A stretch of 64,000 bases of DNA from JBEBVQ01 sp037190845. Its GTDB lineage: Bacteria > Bacteroidota > Bacteroidia > Chitinophagales > Chitinophagaceae. The stretch is taken from NCBI GenBank assembly GCA_037190845.1, contig JBBCJI010000022.1:1-64000 (forward strand), in the 5' to 3' direction. The position numbers were made by a program, and so were the translations under genes. This document shows, piece after piece, positions 26,750-35,081 of this stretch (position 1 is its first letter; each line of letters starts with the position of its first letter). The notes under the pieces were generated by a model. It was not told the DNA's origin. It did not search any database and worked only from the letters and a program-made list of their open reading frames with translations.

Positions 26750-29140
26750 TTACCAGCGGAAATCAATCCGGTAGCTGATATTGGGCAGGATGCCGATCTG
26801 GTTAACCTGCTTTATGCTGCCGGATTTACTGTCGAAATATGAGATATAGTAATTCTCCCGGTTGGTTATGTTTTGTATATCCAGTTGTATGCTGTGTGTG
26901 GCCCTGGGGGTATTGAATCTGTAATAGATGCCGATGTCTGTACGGAAATAAGCAGGACCTTGTTTCGTGTAATGCAGGCCGGGTATGTATACCGCCTGGT
27001 ATTTTTCCCGGGACTGCCCGAGGTCAATAACTGATTCACGCATGCCGCCGCTGTATAGTATTTTCCCGTTAAGGCCAACGATCCTTCTGCCGTTGTTATT
27101 CAGTTTGAACTCTTTGCCGCCGATCAGGTTGATCTGGTGGCCACGATTGAAGCGTGTATTATAAACCTTGCCTGCATAGTCTTTGTATGTTGACTTGTAG
27201 AAGGAGCCGGTGGCCAGTATATAATAATTGTTTGCAAAAGGGCGTTCTATGCTGAGATCAATACCATAATTTTCCCCTGTTCCTTTACTGATCATAGGTT
27301 GGGTAGTGCTCACCAGAGAGTAGGCGCCTTCTGCATTGATGATAGAGAAACCGGAACTGCTGTCCTGTTCTACAGGTATGCTGTACAGCTTCTGATAATA
27401 AACCTCCGCTTTGAGACGCACTCCGGGAAAAATGGATGTTTCGTAACCTGCCACGGTATGAAAGGCGCGCAGGAGATCAAGGCTTTTGTTGGGATAAGTG
27501 ATTGCTTCGCCCTGAACTGCATTTTGGTAAAGGTAGGTCGAGATGTGCTCTGGTTTGCTGTGCAGACCGGACGCTAACGTAAATTTGTGCCGGTAAAGAT
27601 CATACGTAACAGAGCCTCTGGGTTCAATGCTGTATTTGTTATTCAATGCGAGATAAGAAGCGTGCACCCCGCCACCTACAGTAACGCGTTCGTGCATACG
27701 GCTTTTCCACTGCATATATCCCTGATAGAACTGTGTGCCGCCATTCCCGGACAGCAGGCTTTTCCAGCGTTTTTCTGTTATGTCGAAATAATCATAGGTC
27801 ATTTGATAGGCCATATGCTGACCAATTAATCCTGTACGAAATGTATGACGTGCATTTAACTTCCGGTTATAGAGGATGGATGCACGGTATGCGGTATTCG
27901 AAAGGTTGCTGTGTGTGACCGGATCTTTACGATAAGCAAGAGAAGGGTTGAGGGTGTCGGCTTGTTCTGTGTATTTGTCGCCGGATGCTGAAATAATGGT
28001 ACGGATATAGCTTTTTTTATCGGGGGCATACTGGTGGGTAATACCGGCAACGCCCATGCTGCCTTTTACGATGTAGTTTAAATTCTGTGTTTCTTCGTCC
28101 CACTGTGTGCTGTCTGCGGCCACCTTTTGTGTTGCCACATTATACCCTCCCAGCCCGAATACGGAGAAGGTGCCTGCTTTTTGTGTGGGGAAATTAAGCT
28201 TGAAAGAAGCGTCCTGGTATTCAGGCTGTGTTCCGGCAAAGGGCATGAAGCGGCCCAGCAATGCCAGTGTCGAATAGCGGTAATTAACGAGATAGGAAGA
28301 TTTTTTTCCTTTTTGAAACGGGCCTTCAGTAGCGAGTTCCACACCGAGCGCTCCTACCTGTATTGTATGTTCACGCTGTTCGGTATTGCCATTGCGGAAG
28401 TTTAGGTCAAAAGCGCCGGAGAGTGCGTTGCCAAATTCTGCCGGGAAAGCCCCTGTGTAAAAGTCCGAATTGCCCAGTACATTGGCATTCAGCATGCTGA
28501 TGGCGCCTCCTGAAGATCCGAGCGAGCCGAAGTGATTAGGATTGGGTATTTCGATCCCTTCCAGCCGCCATAATACACCTTTGGGTGAGTTGCCGCGTAC
28601 CACGATACCATTGTCGAAATCGCCTGCATTGGATACGCCCGGGAAATTCATGACCATCCGGGCCGGGTCGGCAAAGGAAGCCGCGTAGCGCCGGGTTTCC
28701 TCTACAGAGAATGAGCGCGCGCTCAGCGTAGCAAACTCATTCTGTGCCTTCGTCCTGTTTTTTCCTGCCGTGACGGTTATTTCGTTCAATTGGTTCAGGC
28801 TTTCCTTGAGCGATATATTCAGTTCGCTTTCTTTACCGGAGATCACCATAATCTCGGAAGCGGTATATGTGTCGAATCCGATCAGGCTGAACCGGAAACT
28901 CTGACGGCCCACCGGAACGTTGTCCATGATAAAATATCCTTTTTCATCAGTTACGGCATGATGATCCTGACTGGATATCAGCATGACAATGACGCCGGGC
29001 AGTGGCTGCCTGGACTCGGCATCAACAACGATACCACGAACCCGTTGGGAGAAGGTTGCAGTTTGTCCTGATTGTGTAAAGCCACAGAAGGGAAGATTTA
29101 TGCATGATAGCATTATGAGGAGTGTGAGTAGTTGTTTCAT
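26750..29140 (-). CDS. TonB-dependent outer-membrane receptor with carboxypeptidase-regulatory N-terminal domain
   Basis: A 796-residue receptor. The ATG at 29140 was chosen because MKQLLTLLIMLSCINLPFCG is a standard signal peptide; the longer frame adds 11 residues in front. A CarboxypepD_reg domain (about 33-115, RGIVVDAESRQPLPGVIVML) precedes the plug (about 125-235, RMVMNFPGVSNAGDFDNGIV) and the beta-barrel ending in SYRIDFRW with the terminal aromatic residue expected for Bam insertion. There is no STN domain. The substrate is unknown; no SusD partner is adjacent. The upstream gene (29246-30280) encodes a repeat protein on the same strand. Confidence 0.9.
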   Translation of the reverse strand: MKQLLTLLIMLSCINLPFCGFTQSGQTATFSQRVRGIVVDAESRQPLPGVIVMLISSQDHHAVTDEKGYFIMDNVPVGRQSFRFSLIGFDTYTASEIMVISGKESELNISLKESLNQLNEITVTAGKNRTKAQNEFATLSARSFSVEETRRYAASFADPARMVMNFPGVSNAGDFDNGIVVRGNSPKGVLWRLEGIEIPNPNHFGSLGSSGGAISMLNANVLGNSDFYTGAFPAEFGNALSGAFDLNFRNGNTEQREHTIQVGALGVELATEGPFQKGKKSSYLVNYRYSTLALLGRFMPFAGTQPEYQDASFKLNFPTQKAGTFSVFGLGGYNVATQKVAADSTQWDEETQNLNYIVKGSMGVAGITHQYAPDKKSYIRTIISASGDKYTEQADTLNPSLAYRKDPVTHSNLSNTAYRASILYNRKLNARHTFRTGLIGQHMAYQMTYDYFDITEKRWKSLLSGNGGTQFYQGYMQWKSRMHERVTVGGGVHASYLALNNKYSIEPRGSVTYDLYRHKFTLASGLHSKPEHISTYLYQNAVQGEAITYPNKSLDLLRAFHTVAGYETSIFPGVRLKAEVYYQKLYSIPVEQDSSSGFSIINAEGAYSLVSTTQPMISKGTGENYGIDLSIERPFANNYYILATGSFYKSTYKDYAGKVYNTRFNRGHQINLIGGKEFKLNNNGRRIVGLNGKILYSGGMRESVIDLGQSREKYQAVYIPGLHYTKQGPAYFRTDIGIYYRFNTPRATHSIQLDIQNITNRENYYISYFDSKSGSIKQVNQIGILPNISYRIDFRW

Positions 29141-29173
29141 GATTGTGAGAAGTTGAATGTTGGGGATGATCAA

Positions 29174-29249
29174 TTAGATGTGACAGATGTGTTGGATGTG
29201 GAAGATGTGATAACACATTAAACACATCTTCCACATCCAACATATTTAC
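29174..29249. repeat. Nonamer-word inverted repeat, copy C
   Basis: The cleanest copy. Two words (TTGGATGTG GAAGATGTG, 29192-29209) pair perfectly over 18 bp with 29223-29240 across a 13-bp loop. Further ATGTG words extend to the left (29174-29191). Lies between the repeat-protein gene and the TonB receptor gene; its right end overlaps the stop of the repeat-protein gene. Confidence 0.82.
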
Positions 29250-30280
29250 AACAGGATCTGCACCCCGGCAAGTCCACCGAAATACATGCCGTGGAAATGA
29301 GTACCCCTGTCCATGCTCCAGATATAATTATGAATGAGGTCTTTCCCTTTATCTCTTGTAAAAGAGGCATGGTTGATTGTCGGCCCGGCAAAAATCTCCA
29401 GTTTTCGTCCAATCGTTACTGCCGGTAATACCCTGAGCGATCCTCTGAAGTGGGTGCCTCTCTCAAAATCGGCGAGTGTGGTGGATGTGATTTCTCCATT
29501 GATCCGGAAATGTTGTGTTACCGGTAGATGAGCACCTATACCCGCTTCCAGTGCATACATTGTTTTGGGGTTTTGCTGCAGGTTGACACCCGCCCCCAGT
29601 ATGCCGTACAGAATACGCCCGCCGGACCGGAATGACAGGGTGGTTGTGAGTGCTTCATCTATGGTCACTCCCAGTCCCTTGCTGCCATTCTTTACGATGT
29701 TGATGATACCTATCGGGTAATCGCTGCTTTCGGCGATATTGATAAACCCGGATAATTGTGTACCTGATACCTGTTTGGCAATATTGATAAACCCGGCTAT
29801 CTGTGTATTTACATTGTCGGCTTTGTTAATGAACCCCGCTACCTGTACACCCTTGACATTATCTATGGCGATATTGCCGAATCCTGCTGCCTGTAATCCT
29901 TTGCTGTTGCGGGTAATATTCATGAATCCTGCGGCGGTCAGCCCGGTGGCCTGACGGCTGATGATATTCAGTACACCTGCTGCCTGCACGCCATTGGCAT
30001 TATTCCCGATATGGTTGGATACCCCGGCTGCGATCAGGCCATTAGCATTCCGCCTGATAATGTTGGAAACACCCGAGCCGCAAAAGGCCTGCTCCGATGC
30101 AGATACGCCTGCGATCGCGTGGAATGACAGCAGGTTGGTTTGCTCACCTGCATAGATCCAGTTGGTGCTTAAGGGATAAATGAACCCGATGTGTACATTG
30201 GGCTTAAGGGCTGGCTGTGCAAACAAACTACTGCTGCTGAGCAGCATTGCTGTGCAGATTGTCCGGATTTTGATGATCAT
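29246..30280 (-). CDS. Secreted GLQ-AGVxN repeat protein (LA_2272-like surface repeats)
   Basis: A 344-residue protein starting at the ATG at 30280 (MIIKIRTICTAMLLSSSSLFAQ, a signal peptide). Residues ~55-205 consist of about nine repeats of 18-21 residues with the pattern (N)GLQAAGFxNI, e.g. ANGVQAAGVLNIISRQ and SKGLQAAGFGNIAIDN. The C-terminal part (about 210-344) is beta-rich and ends in GMYFGGLAGVQILL, like a small outer-membrane barrel. The repeats resemble those described as LA_2272-type surface repeats; this link is from memory. The same repeat occurs in the protein at 50075-51823. It follows rmlA by 44 bp on the same strand. Confidence 0.75.
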   Translation of the reverse strand: MIIKIRTICTAMLLSSSSLFAQPALKPNVHIGFIYPLSTNWIYAGEQTNLLSFHAIAGVSASEQAFCGSGVSNIIRRNANGLIAAGVSNHIGNNANGVQAAGVLNIISRQATGLTAAGFMNITRNSKGLQAAGFGNIAIDNVKGVQVAGFINKADNVNTQIAGFINIAKQVSGTQLSGFINIAESSDYPIGIINIVKNGSKGLGVTIDEALTTTLSFRSGGRILYGILGAGVNLQQNPKTMYALEAGIGAHLPVTQHFRINGEITSTTLADFERGTHFRGSLRVLPAVTIGRKLEIFAGPTINHASFTRDKGKDLIHNYIWSMDRGTHFHGMYFGGLAGVQILL

Positions 30281-30324
30281 AATTCCTGCGTTTGGAATTA
30301 CGACACGCTGCATTGCATTTACCC

Positions 30325-31191
30325 CTATAAGGTGCCAACGAGATTTTTCAGGTAACGACCGTAACCGCCTTTGAGATAGATGTCTCCCAGCTTGTCCAGT
30401 TGCTCATCATTGATCCAGCGGTTGCGCCAGGCTATTTCCTCGATGCAGCCAATCTTCAAACCCTGGCGTTTTTCAATTACCTCAATAAACTGGCCGGCTT
30501 CCATTAAAGAATCGAATGTGCCGGTATCCAGCCAGGCGGTGCCCCGGTCAAGTACGCCTACTTCGAGCTTGCCTCTTTCAAGATATACTTTATTGACATC
30601 CGTTATTTCAAGCTCTCCCCGGGGAGAGGGACTGATCGCTTTGCTGATAGCGACAACGTCATTGTCATAAAAATAAAGGCCGGGTACGGCAAAGCTGGAT
30701 TTAGGTTTGGCAGGTTTTTCTTCGATGCTCAATACGCGAAAGTCTTTATCGAATTCTACCACGCCATAGCGTTCGGGATCCTGCACCTGGTAGGCAAAAA
30801 CCACGGCTCCGTCCGGATTGGCTTTTTTGTGTAGCAGTTTACCCATGCCTGATCCGTAAAATATATTATCTCCCAGCACCAGCGCTACAGGATCGTTGCC
30901 TATAAATGTATCTCCCAGGATAAAAGCCTGGGCCAGTCCTTCGGGTTTGGGTTGTACCACATATTCAAACCGACAGCCGAGTGCGCTGCCATCACCAAGC
31001 AGCTTTTTAAAACCGGCCTGATCCTCCGGTGTGGTAATGATCAGTATCTCATTGATCCCGGCCAGCATCAGTGTGCTTAACGGATAGTAGATCATCGGCT
31101 TATCATATACCGGCATAAGCTGTTTGCTTACAGCTATAGTCAAAGGATATAATCTTGTACCGGATCCGCCTGCGAGAATGATGCCTTTCAT
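30325..31191 (-). CDS. rmlA: Glucose-1-phosphate thymidylyltransferase RmlA
   Basis: A 288-residue nucleotidyltransferase of typical length. The N-terminus MKGIILAGGSGTRLYPLTIAVSKQ has the GGSGTRL nucleotide-binding signature followed by the catalytic Lys of SKQLMPVYDKPM. LGDNIFYG, EEKPAKPKS and DRGTAWLDTGT are RmlA motifs. It makes dTDP-glucose from glucose-1-phosphate and dTTP, the first step to dTDP-rhamnose. rmlB is 19 bp upstream on the same strand; rmlC and rmlD are not in the window. Confidence 0.95.
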   Translation of the reverse strand: MKGIILAGGSGTRLYPLTIAVSKQLMPVYDKPMIYYPLSTLMLAGINEILIITTPEDQAGFKKLLGDGSALGCRFEYVVQPKPEGLAQAFILGDTFIGNDPVALVLGDNIFYGSGMGKLLHKKANPDGAVVFAYQVQDPERYGVVEFDKDFRVLSIEEKPAKPKSSFAVPGLYFYDNDVVAISKAISPSPRGELEITDVNKVYLERGKLEVGVLDRGTAWLDTGTFDSLMEAGQFIEVIEKRQGLKIGCIEEIAWRNRWINDEQLDKLGDIYLKGGYGRYLKNLVGTL

Positions 31192-31210
31192 GGATTATGT
31201 AATGTATTTA

Positions 31211-32260
31211 CTATTTATATTGCAGACTATAATACTTCTGGTAATCCCCGGACGTAACGTTTTCCAGCCAGGTTTCATTATTGAGGTACCAGTCAATGGT
31301 TTTTTCCAGCCCCTCTTCAAAGGTTACGGAGGGCGCCCATCCCAATTCTTTATTGATCTTGGATGCATCAATGGCATAACGTTTATCGTGTCCGGGACGA
31401 TCTTTTACATATGTGATCAGCTTTACAGACTCGCCATCCGCACGTCCCAGCTTTTTATCCATGATGGAACACAGCAGACGGATCAGTTCAATATTCTGCC
31501 ATTCGTTGAATCCGCCAATATTATAGGTTTCACCGTTACGGCCTTCATGATACACCTGGTCAATTGCACGGGCGTGGTCAACGACATAAAGCCAGTCGCG
31601 GGTATACTTTCCATCCCCGTATACCGGTAATGATTTATTATTCCTGATGTTGTTGATAAAGAGCGGGATCAGTTTTTCAGGGAACTGGTTGGCGCCGTAA
31701 TTATTCGAACAGTTGGTAAGTACAAATGGAAGACCATAAGTATTTCCATATGCTCTTACAATATGATCGGAAGCTGCTTTGGATGCGGAGTAGGGGGATT
31801 GCGGATCGTATGGGGTTGTTTCAAGAAAAAAGCCTGTTTCTCCCAATGAACCATATACTTCATCCGTAGAGACATGATAGAAGCGTTTTCCCTCATAGTT
31901 GTTTCCCCATACAGACCGGGCCGCATTCAGCAGGTTGGCAGTGCCCATTACATTTGTGTTGATAAATGCGTTGGGGTCCTGGATCGAACGGTCTACATGA
32001 CTTTCGGCTGCCAGATGTATCACACCGTCCGGTTGCCATTCTTCAAACAGGGACTGCATGGCTGCTGCATCTGTGATGTCTGCCTTAATAAAAGTGTAAT
32101 TGGCGGCGTGTTCTATATCCGTCAGGTTTTCCAGATTACCCGCATAGGTAAGGGCATCCAGGTTAATGATCCGGTATTCGGGATATTTGTTAACAAACAG
32201 CCGGACAACATGAGAACCTATAAAACCGGCCCCTCCTGTTATGATCAGTGTTTTTTTCAT
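31211..32260 (-). CDS. rmlB: dTDP-glucose 4,6-dehydratase RmlB
   Basis: A 349-residue extended short-chain dehydrogenase. It has the NAD-binding GGAGFIGSHV motif, the catalytic Tyr/Lys pair in SPYSASKAASDH and the ESHVDRS and STDEVYG motifs found in RmlB. It converts dTDP-glucose to dTDP-4-keto-6-deoxyglucose. The gene sits 26 bp downstream of accC and 19 bp upstream of rmlA, so it is part of the efp-accB-accC-rmlB-rmlA run. Confidence 0.96.
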   Translation of the reverse strand: MKKTLIITGGAGFIGSHVVRLFVNKYPEYRIINLDALTYAGNLENLTDIEHAANYTFIKADITDAAAMQSLFEEWQPDGVIHLAAESHVDRSIQDPNAFINTNVMGTANLLNAARSVWGNNYEGKRFYHVSTDEVYGSLGETGFFLETTPYDPQSPYSASKAASDHIVRAYGNTYGLPFVLTNCSNNYGANQFPEKLIPLFINNIRNNKSLPVYGDGKYTRDWLYVVDHARAIDQVYHEGRNGETYNIGGFNEWQNIELIRLLCSIMDKKLGRADGESVKLITYVKDRPGHDKRYAIDASKINKELGWAPSVTFEEGLEKTIDWYLNNETWLENVTSGDYQKYYSLQYK

Positions 32261-32286
32261 CTGGAAGTATCGTTGACGGTCTTGTT

Positions 32287-33624
32287 TTATACCAGCTTGA
32301 AGGATTCGATAAACTTAGTGGTAAAATTCCCGTTCCTGAAGTCTTCATTCCGCATAAGCTGCAGATGGAAGGGGATTGTCGTTTTGATGCCTTCGATCAC
32401 ATATTCGCTGAGCGCCCGTTCCATGGTGTTGATCGCTTCTTCACGGGTCTGTGCCACAGCGATGATCTTGGCGATCATGGAGTCGTAATACGGAGGGATG
32501 GTATAGCCTGCGTAGATATGAGAGTCTACACGTACGCCATGTCCGCCCGGGGTGTGCAATACAGTGATCTTACCCGGACTGGGGCGAAAATCATTGTATG
32601 GGTCTTCTGCGTTGATCCGGCATTCGATGGCGTGCATCTCCGGTTCGTAGTTGCGCCCGCTGATCGGTACGCCTGCGGCGATTTTGATCTGCTCTTTTAC
32701 AAGGTCGTAATTGATGACCTCTTCCGTCACACCGTGTTCTACCTGGATGCGTGTGTTCATTTCCATGAAGTAGAAGTTCCGATGCTTATCCACCAGGAAT
32801 TCTACTGTGCCGACACTTTCGTAATTGATGGCAGAGGCAGCTTTAATGGCTGCTTCTCCCATTTTCTGACGGAGTTCCGGCGTCATGAATGGTGATGGTG
32901 ATTCTTCTACCAGCTTCTGATGGCGGCGTTGTATAGAGCAATCACGTTCGCTCAGATGGCAAACCGTACCAAACTGGTCTCCGGCGATCTGGATCTCAAT
33001 ATGGCGTGGCTCTTCCACGAATTTTTCCATGTAGATGCCGTCATTTTTGAATGAAGCGCCGGCTTCTGTTTTTGCCGTATTATAAGCACGTTCCATTTCG
33101 CTTTCTTCCCATACTACACGCATTCCTTTTCCTCCTCCGCCTGCTGTGGCTTTCAGAATGATGGGATAGCCCATTTCTCTTGCCAGCTTTTTTGCTTCCT
33201 CAAGGTTTTCGAGCAACCCTTCGGAACCCGGAATACAAGGGACTCCGGCGCTGATCATGGTCTCTTTGGCGGTCATTTTATCACCCATCTTGCGGATCAT
33301 CTCCGGGGTGGGGCCGATAAATTTGATGTTGTACTGTGCGCAGATTTCTGCAAAATGAGCGTTCTCTGCCAGGAACCCATATCCCGGATGTATTGCGTCT
33401 GCGTTGGTGATCTCTGCCGCAGCCATCAGGTGTGGGATGTTGAGATAAGAATCACTGCTTTGTGCCTTCCCGATACACACAGCCTCATCTGCAAAACGCA
33501 CATGCAGGCTGTCTTTGTCGGCAGTGGAATAAACGGCAACAGTGCCAATGCCCATTTCACGGCAGGTACGTATAATACGCAGGGCAATCTCTCCGCGATT
33601 GGCTATCAGTATTTTTTTGAACAT
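32287..33624 (-). CDS. accC: Acetyl-CoA carboxylase biotin carboxylase subunit AccC
   Basis: A 445-residue ATP-grasp enzyme. The start MFKKILIANRGEIALRIIRT at 33624 fits the family better than the upstream ATG. Glycine-rich ATP loop KATAGGGGKGMRVV, the HIEIQIAGD motif, ERDCSIQRRHQK, and MNTRIQVEHGVTE are all present. It carboxylates the biotin of AccB in fatty-acid synthesis. A 154-bp gap holding a long hairpin separates it from accB. Confidence 0.96.
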   Translation of the reverse strand: MFKKILIANRGEIALRIIRTCREMGIGTVAVYSTADKDSLHVRFADEAVCIGKAQSSDSYLNIPHLMAAAEITNADAIHPGYGFLAENAHFAEICAQYNIKFIGPTPEMIRKMGDKMTAKETMISAGVPCIPGSEGLLENLEEAKKLAREMGYPIILKATAGGGGKGMRVVWEESEMERAYNTAKTEAGASFKNDGIYMEKFVEEPRHIEIQIAGDQFGTVCHLSERDCSIQRRHQKLVEESPSPFMTPELRQKMGEAAIKAASAINYESVGTVEFLVDKHRNFYFMEMNTRIQVEHGVTEEVINYDLVKEQIKIAAGVPISGRNYEPEMHAIECRINAEDPYNDFRPSPGKITVLHTPGGHGVRVDSHIYAGYTIPPYYDSMIAKIIAVAQTREEAINTMERALSEYVIEGIKTTIPFHLQLMRNEDFRNGNFTTKFIESFKLV

Positions 33625-33696
33625 AGATTTATAGTTCATAACGACAAACCGGGCCCCGGTTTATATCATTATTTCGTTGTTTATTGTTAGCGTATT

Positions 33697-33775
33697 AATT
33701 TGAAAATTTGAAAATGAACCAATTTGAAAATGAGCATTTCATTTTCAAATTCCCGAATTTTCAAATTTTCAAATT
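33697..33775. repeat. Long hairpin of AATTTGAAAA words between accB and accC
   Basis: A 37-bp left arm (33697-33733) and right arm (33739-33775) pair at 32 of 37 positions with a 5-nt loop; the only mismatches are one central block of five. The arms consist of repeated AATTTGAAAATG-like words. It lies immediately downstream of the accB stop and could terminate or attenuate transcription into accC, or stabilise the accB 3' end. Confidence 0.8.
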
Positions 33776-33778
33776 GCC

Positions 33779-34273
33779 TTATGGTTCCACAAGAAAAAGC
33801 GGCTGGTCATATTCTACCGGAGATGCGTCATCTGCCAGTACTTTTACGATTTTGCCACTGATTTCGCTTTCTATTTCGTTGAATAATTTCATCGCTTCAA
33901 CAATACATATCACCTGTCCTGACTTGATTTCGTCACCTACATTTACAAATGAAGGTTTGTCGGGTGACGGGCTACGGTAAAAAGTGCCTATCATCGGCGA
34001 TTTTATGGTAATCAGGTTGCTATTTGCCTGAGCCGGATTTTCTTGTTGAGGCTGCTGGGCAGGTAATGCTGCTGAAGCCTGAGGCGTGGCGATTTGTGGT
34101 ATTGCGGCCGGGATTTGCTGTACCGGCGCTGCCTGCAGGGTTACTACCTGTGTTTCGCTAATGGATTGTGCCTGCTTGATGGTGATCTTGAATTCTCCTT
34201 CTTCAATGTGAAGTTCGCTGATGTTTGACTTGTTGATCATTTTAATCAGCTCTTGTATCTGTTTGTATTCCAT
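33779..34273 (-). CDS. accB: Acetyl-CoA carboxylase biotin carboxyl carrier protein AccB
   Basis: A 164-residue protein: N-terminal region, a Pro/Ala/Gln-rich linker (about 50-85), and the biotinyl domain with the biotin-accepting K129 in VEAMKLFNEI. It carries carboxybiotin between AccC and the carboxyltransferase. It lies 25 bp downstream of efp; this efp-accB-accC order is widespread in bacteria. Confidence 0.96.
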   Translation of the reverse strand: MEYKQIQELIKMINKSNISELHIEEGEFKITIKQAQSISETQVVTLQAAPVQQIPAAIPQIATPQASAALPAQQPQQENPAQANSNLITIKSPMIGTFYRSPSPDKPSFVNVGDEIKSGQVICIVEAMKLFNEIESEISGKIVKVLADDASPVEYDQPLFLVEP

Positions 34274-34298
34274 AAGGAAATGATTTTGTTTGCAAATA

Positions 34299-34865
34299 TT
34301 ATTCCTTTACCCTTTCTACATAGCTACCGGTCTTGGTATCTATTTTAATCAATTCGTCTGTATCCACAAAAAGGGGAACCATAACGGTAGCGCCTGTTTC
34401 GACGGTAGCCGGTTTCAGCGTCCGTGTAGCAGTATCTCCCTTTAGTCCGGGTTCTGAATAAGTAATGCGCAGCACAACATGCGGCGGGAGCTCCACGTTC
34501 ATGGGCTGCTCTGTTTCTGTATTAACGAGGACAAAACATTCCTGGCCATCCTTGAAAAGCTCGGGCCGGTCTATCAATTGTTCTGTCATGACGATCTGCT
34601 CAAATGTTTCATTGTCCATGAAATTATAGCCGCTGTCGTCTTTGTACAGGAATTGATAGGGGCGACGCTCAACACGTACCGGGAATATGGTATCGCCGGA
34701 GTTCCACGTTTTTTCAATAGACTTGGAGCTGTCCACACCTTTTAGTTTTGCCCAAACCTTAGCGGCTGCGCGGGCTGTCTTGTTTTGTCCGAATTCAATT
34801 ACGGTAAACAGGCCGTCATCCAGTTTGATGATCATGCCGTTCCGGATATCTGCAGTAGTAGCCAT
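34299..34865 (-). CDS. efp: Elongation factor P with Arg at the loop tip (R32)
   Basis: A 188-residue EF-P with all three OB-type domains (MATTADIRNGMIIKLDDGLF; YNFMDNETFEQI; EPGLKGDTATRTLKPATVETGA). EF-P relieves ribosome stalling at poly-proline. In most bacteria the domain I loop reads PGKG with a modifiable Lys; here the loop is NKTARAAAKVW, and by direct count Arg falls at residue 32. Arg32 is the residue rhamnosylated by EarP in one EF-P class. The gene leads a run with rmlB and rmlA, which begin the dTDP-rhamnose pathway. Whether this Arg is modified is not known. A TACTTTTG promoter box is 22 bp upstream. Confidence 0.95.
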   Translation of the reverse strand: MATTADIRNGMIIKLDDGLFTVIEFGQNKTARAAAKVWAKLKGVDSSKSIEKTWNSGDTIFPVRVERRPYQFLYKDDSGYNFMDNETFEQIVMTEQLIDRPELFKDGQECFVLVNTETEQPMNVELPPHVVLRITYSEPGLKGDTATRTLKPATVETGATVMVPLFVDTDELIKIDTKTGSYVERVKE

Positions 34866-34887
34866 GTGTTTTTTAATAAACGGATTG

Positions 34888-34895
34888 CAAAAGTA
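34888..34895 (-). promoter_or_regulatory. -7 promoter element for the efp-accB-accC-rmlBA run
   Basis: TACTTTTG on the minus strand is an exact TAnnTTTG match; TTTC lies 19 bp further upstream as a one-mismatch -33 box. Confidence 0.55.
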
Positions 34896-34967
34896 ATCAT
34901 TCAGGGGAAAAAAGGAAATATGCGTACTAATTCATATGCAATAATCTGCGAGTATCGAAACATACAA

Positions 34968-35044
34968 AGAAATGTGACAAATGTGTTGAATGTGATAAAT
35001 GTGATCAAACACATTTATCACATTTTCCACATTCAACACATTTT
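34968..35044. repeat. Nonamer-word inverted repeat, copy D, between divergent efp and glyA
   Basis: Words in the left arm (34968-35003) end in AAATGTG or GAATGTG; ATAAATGTG (34995-35003) pairs perfectly with 35010-35018 across a 6-bp loop. The right arm has one extra whole word (reverse complement GAAAATGTG, 35019-35027); skipping it restores pairing of TTGAATGTG with 35028-35036. Located upstream of both flanking genes, so it is not an ordinary terminator. Confidence 0.8.
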
Positions 35045-35081
35045 CCTTTTTCATTGTTATCTTGCGGCGAAATTCAAGACT

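Noticed and set aside
34785..35081. N-terminal extension of glyA through the upstream repeat
   Set aside because: Open only because the 9-bp words keep frame; the family start MQRDTAIFDLI at 35082 is clear.
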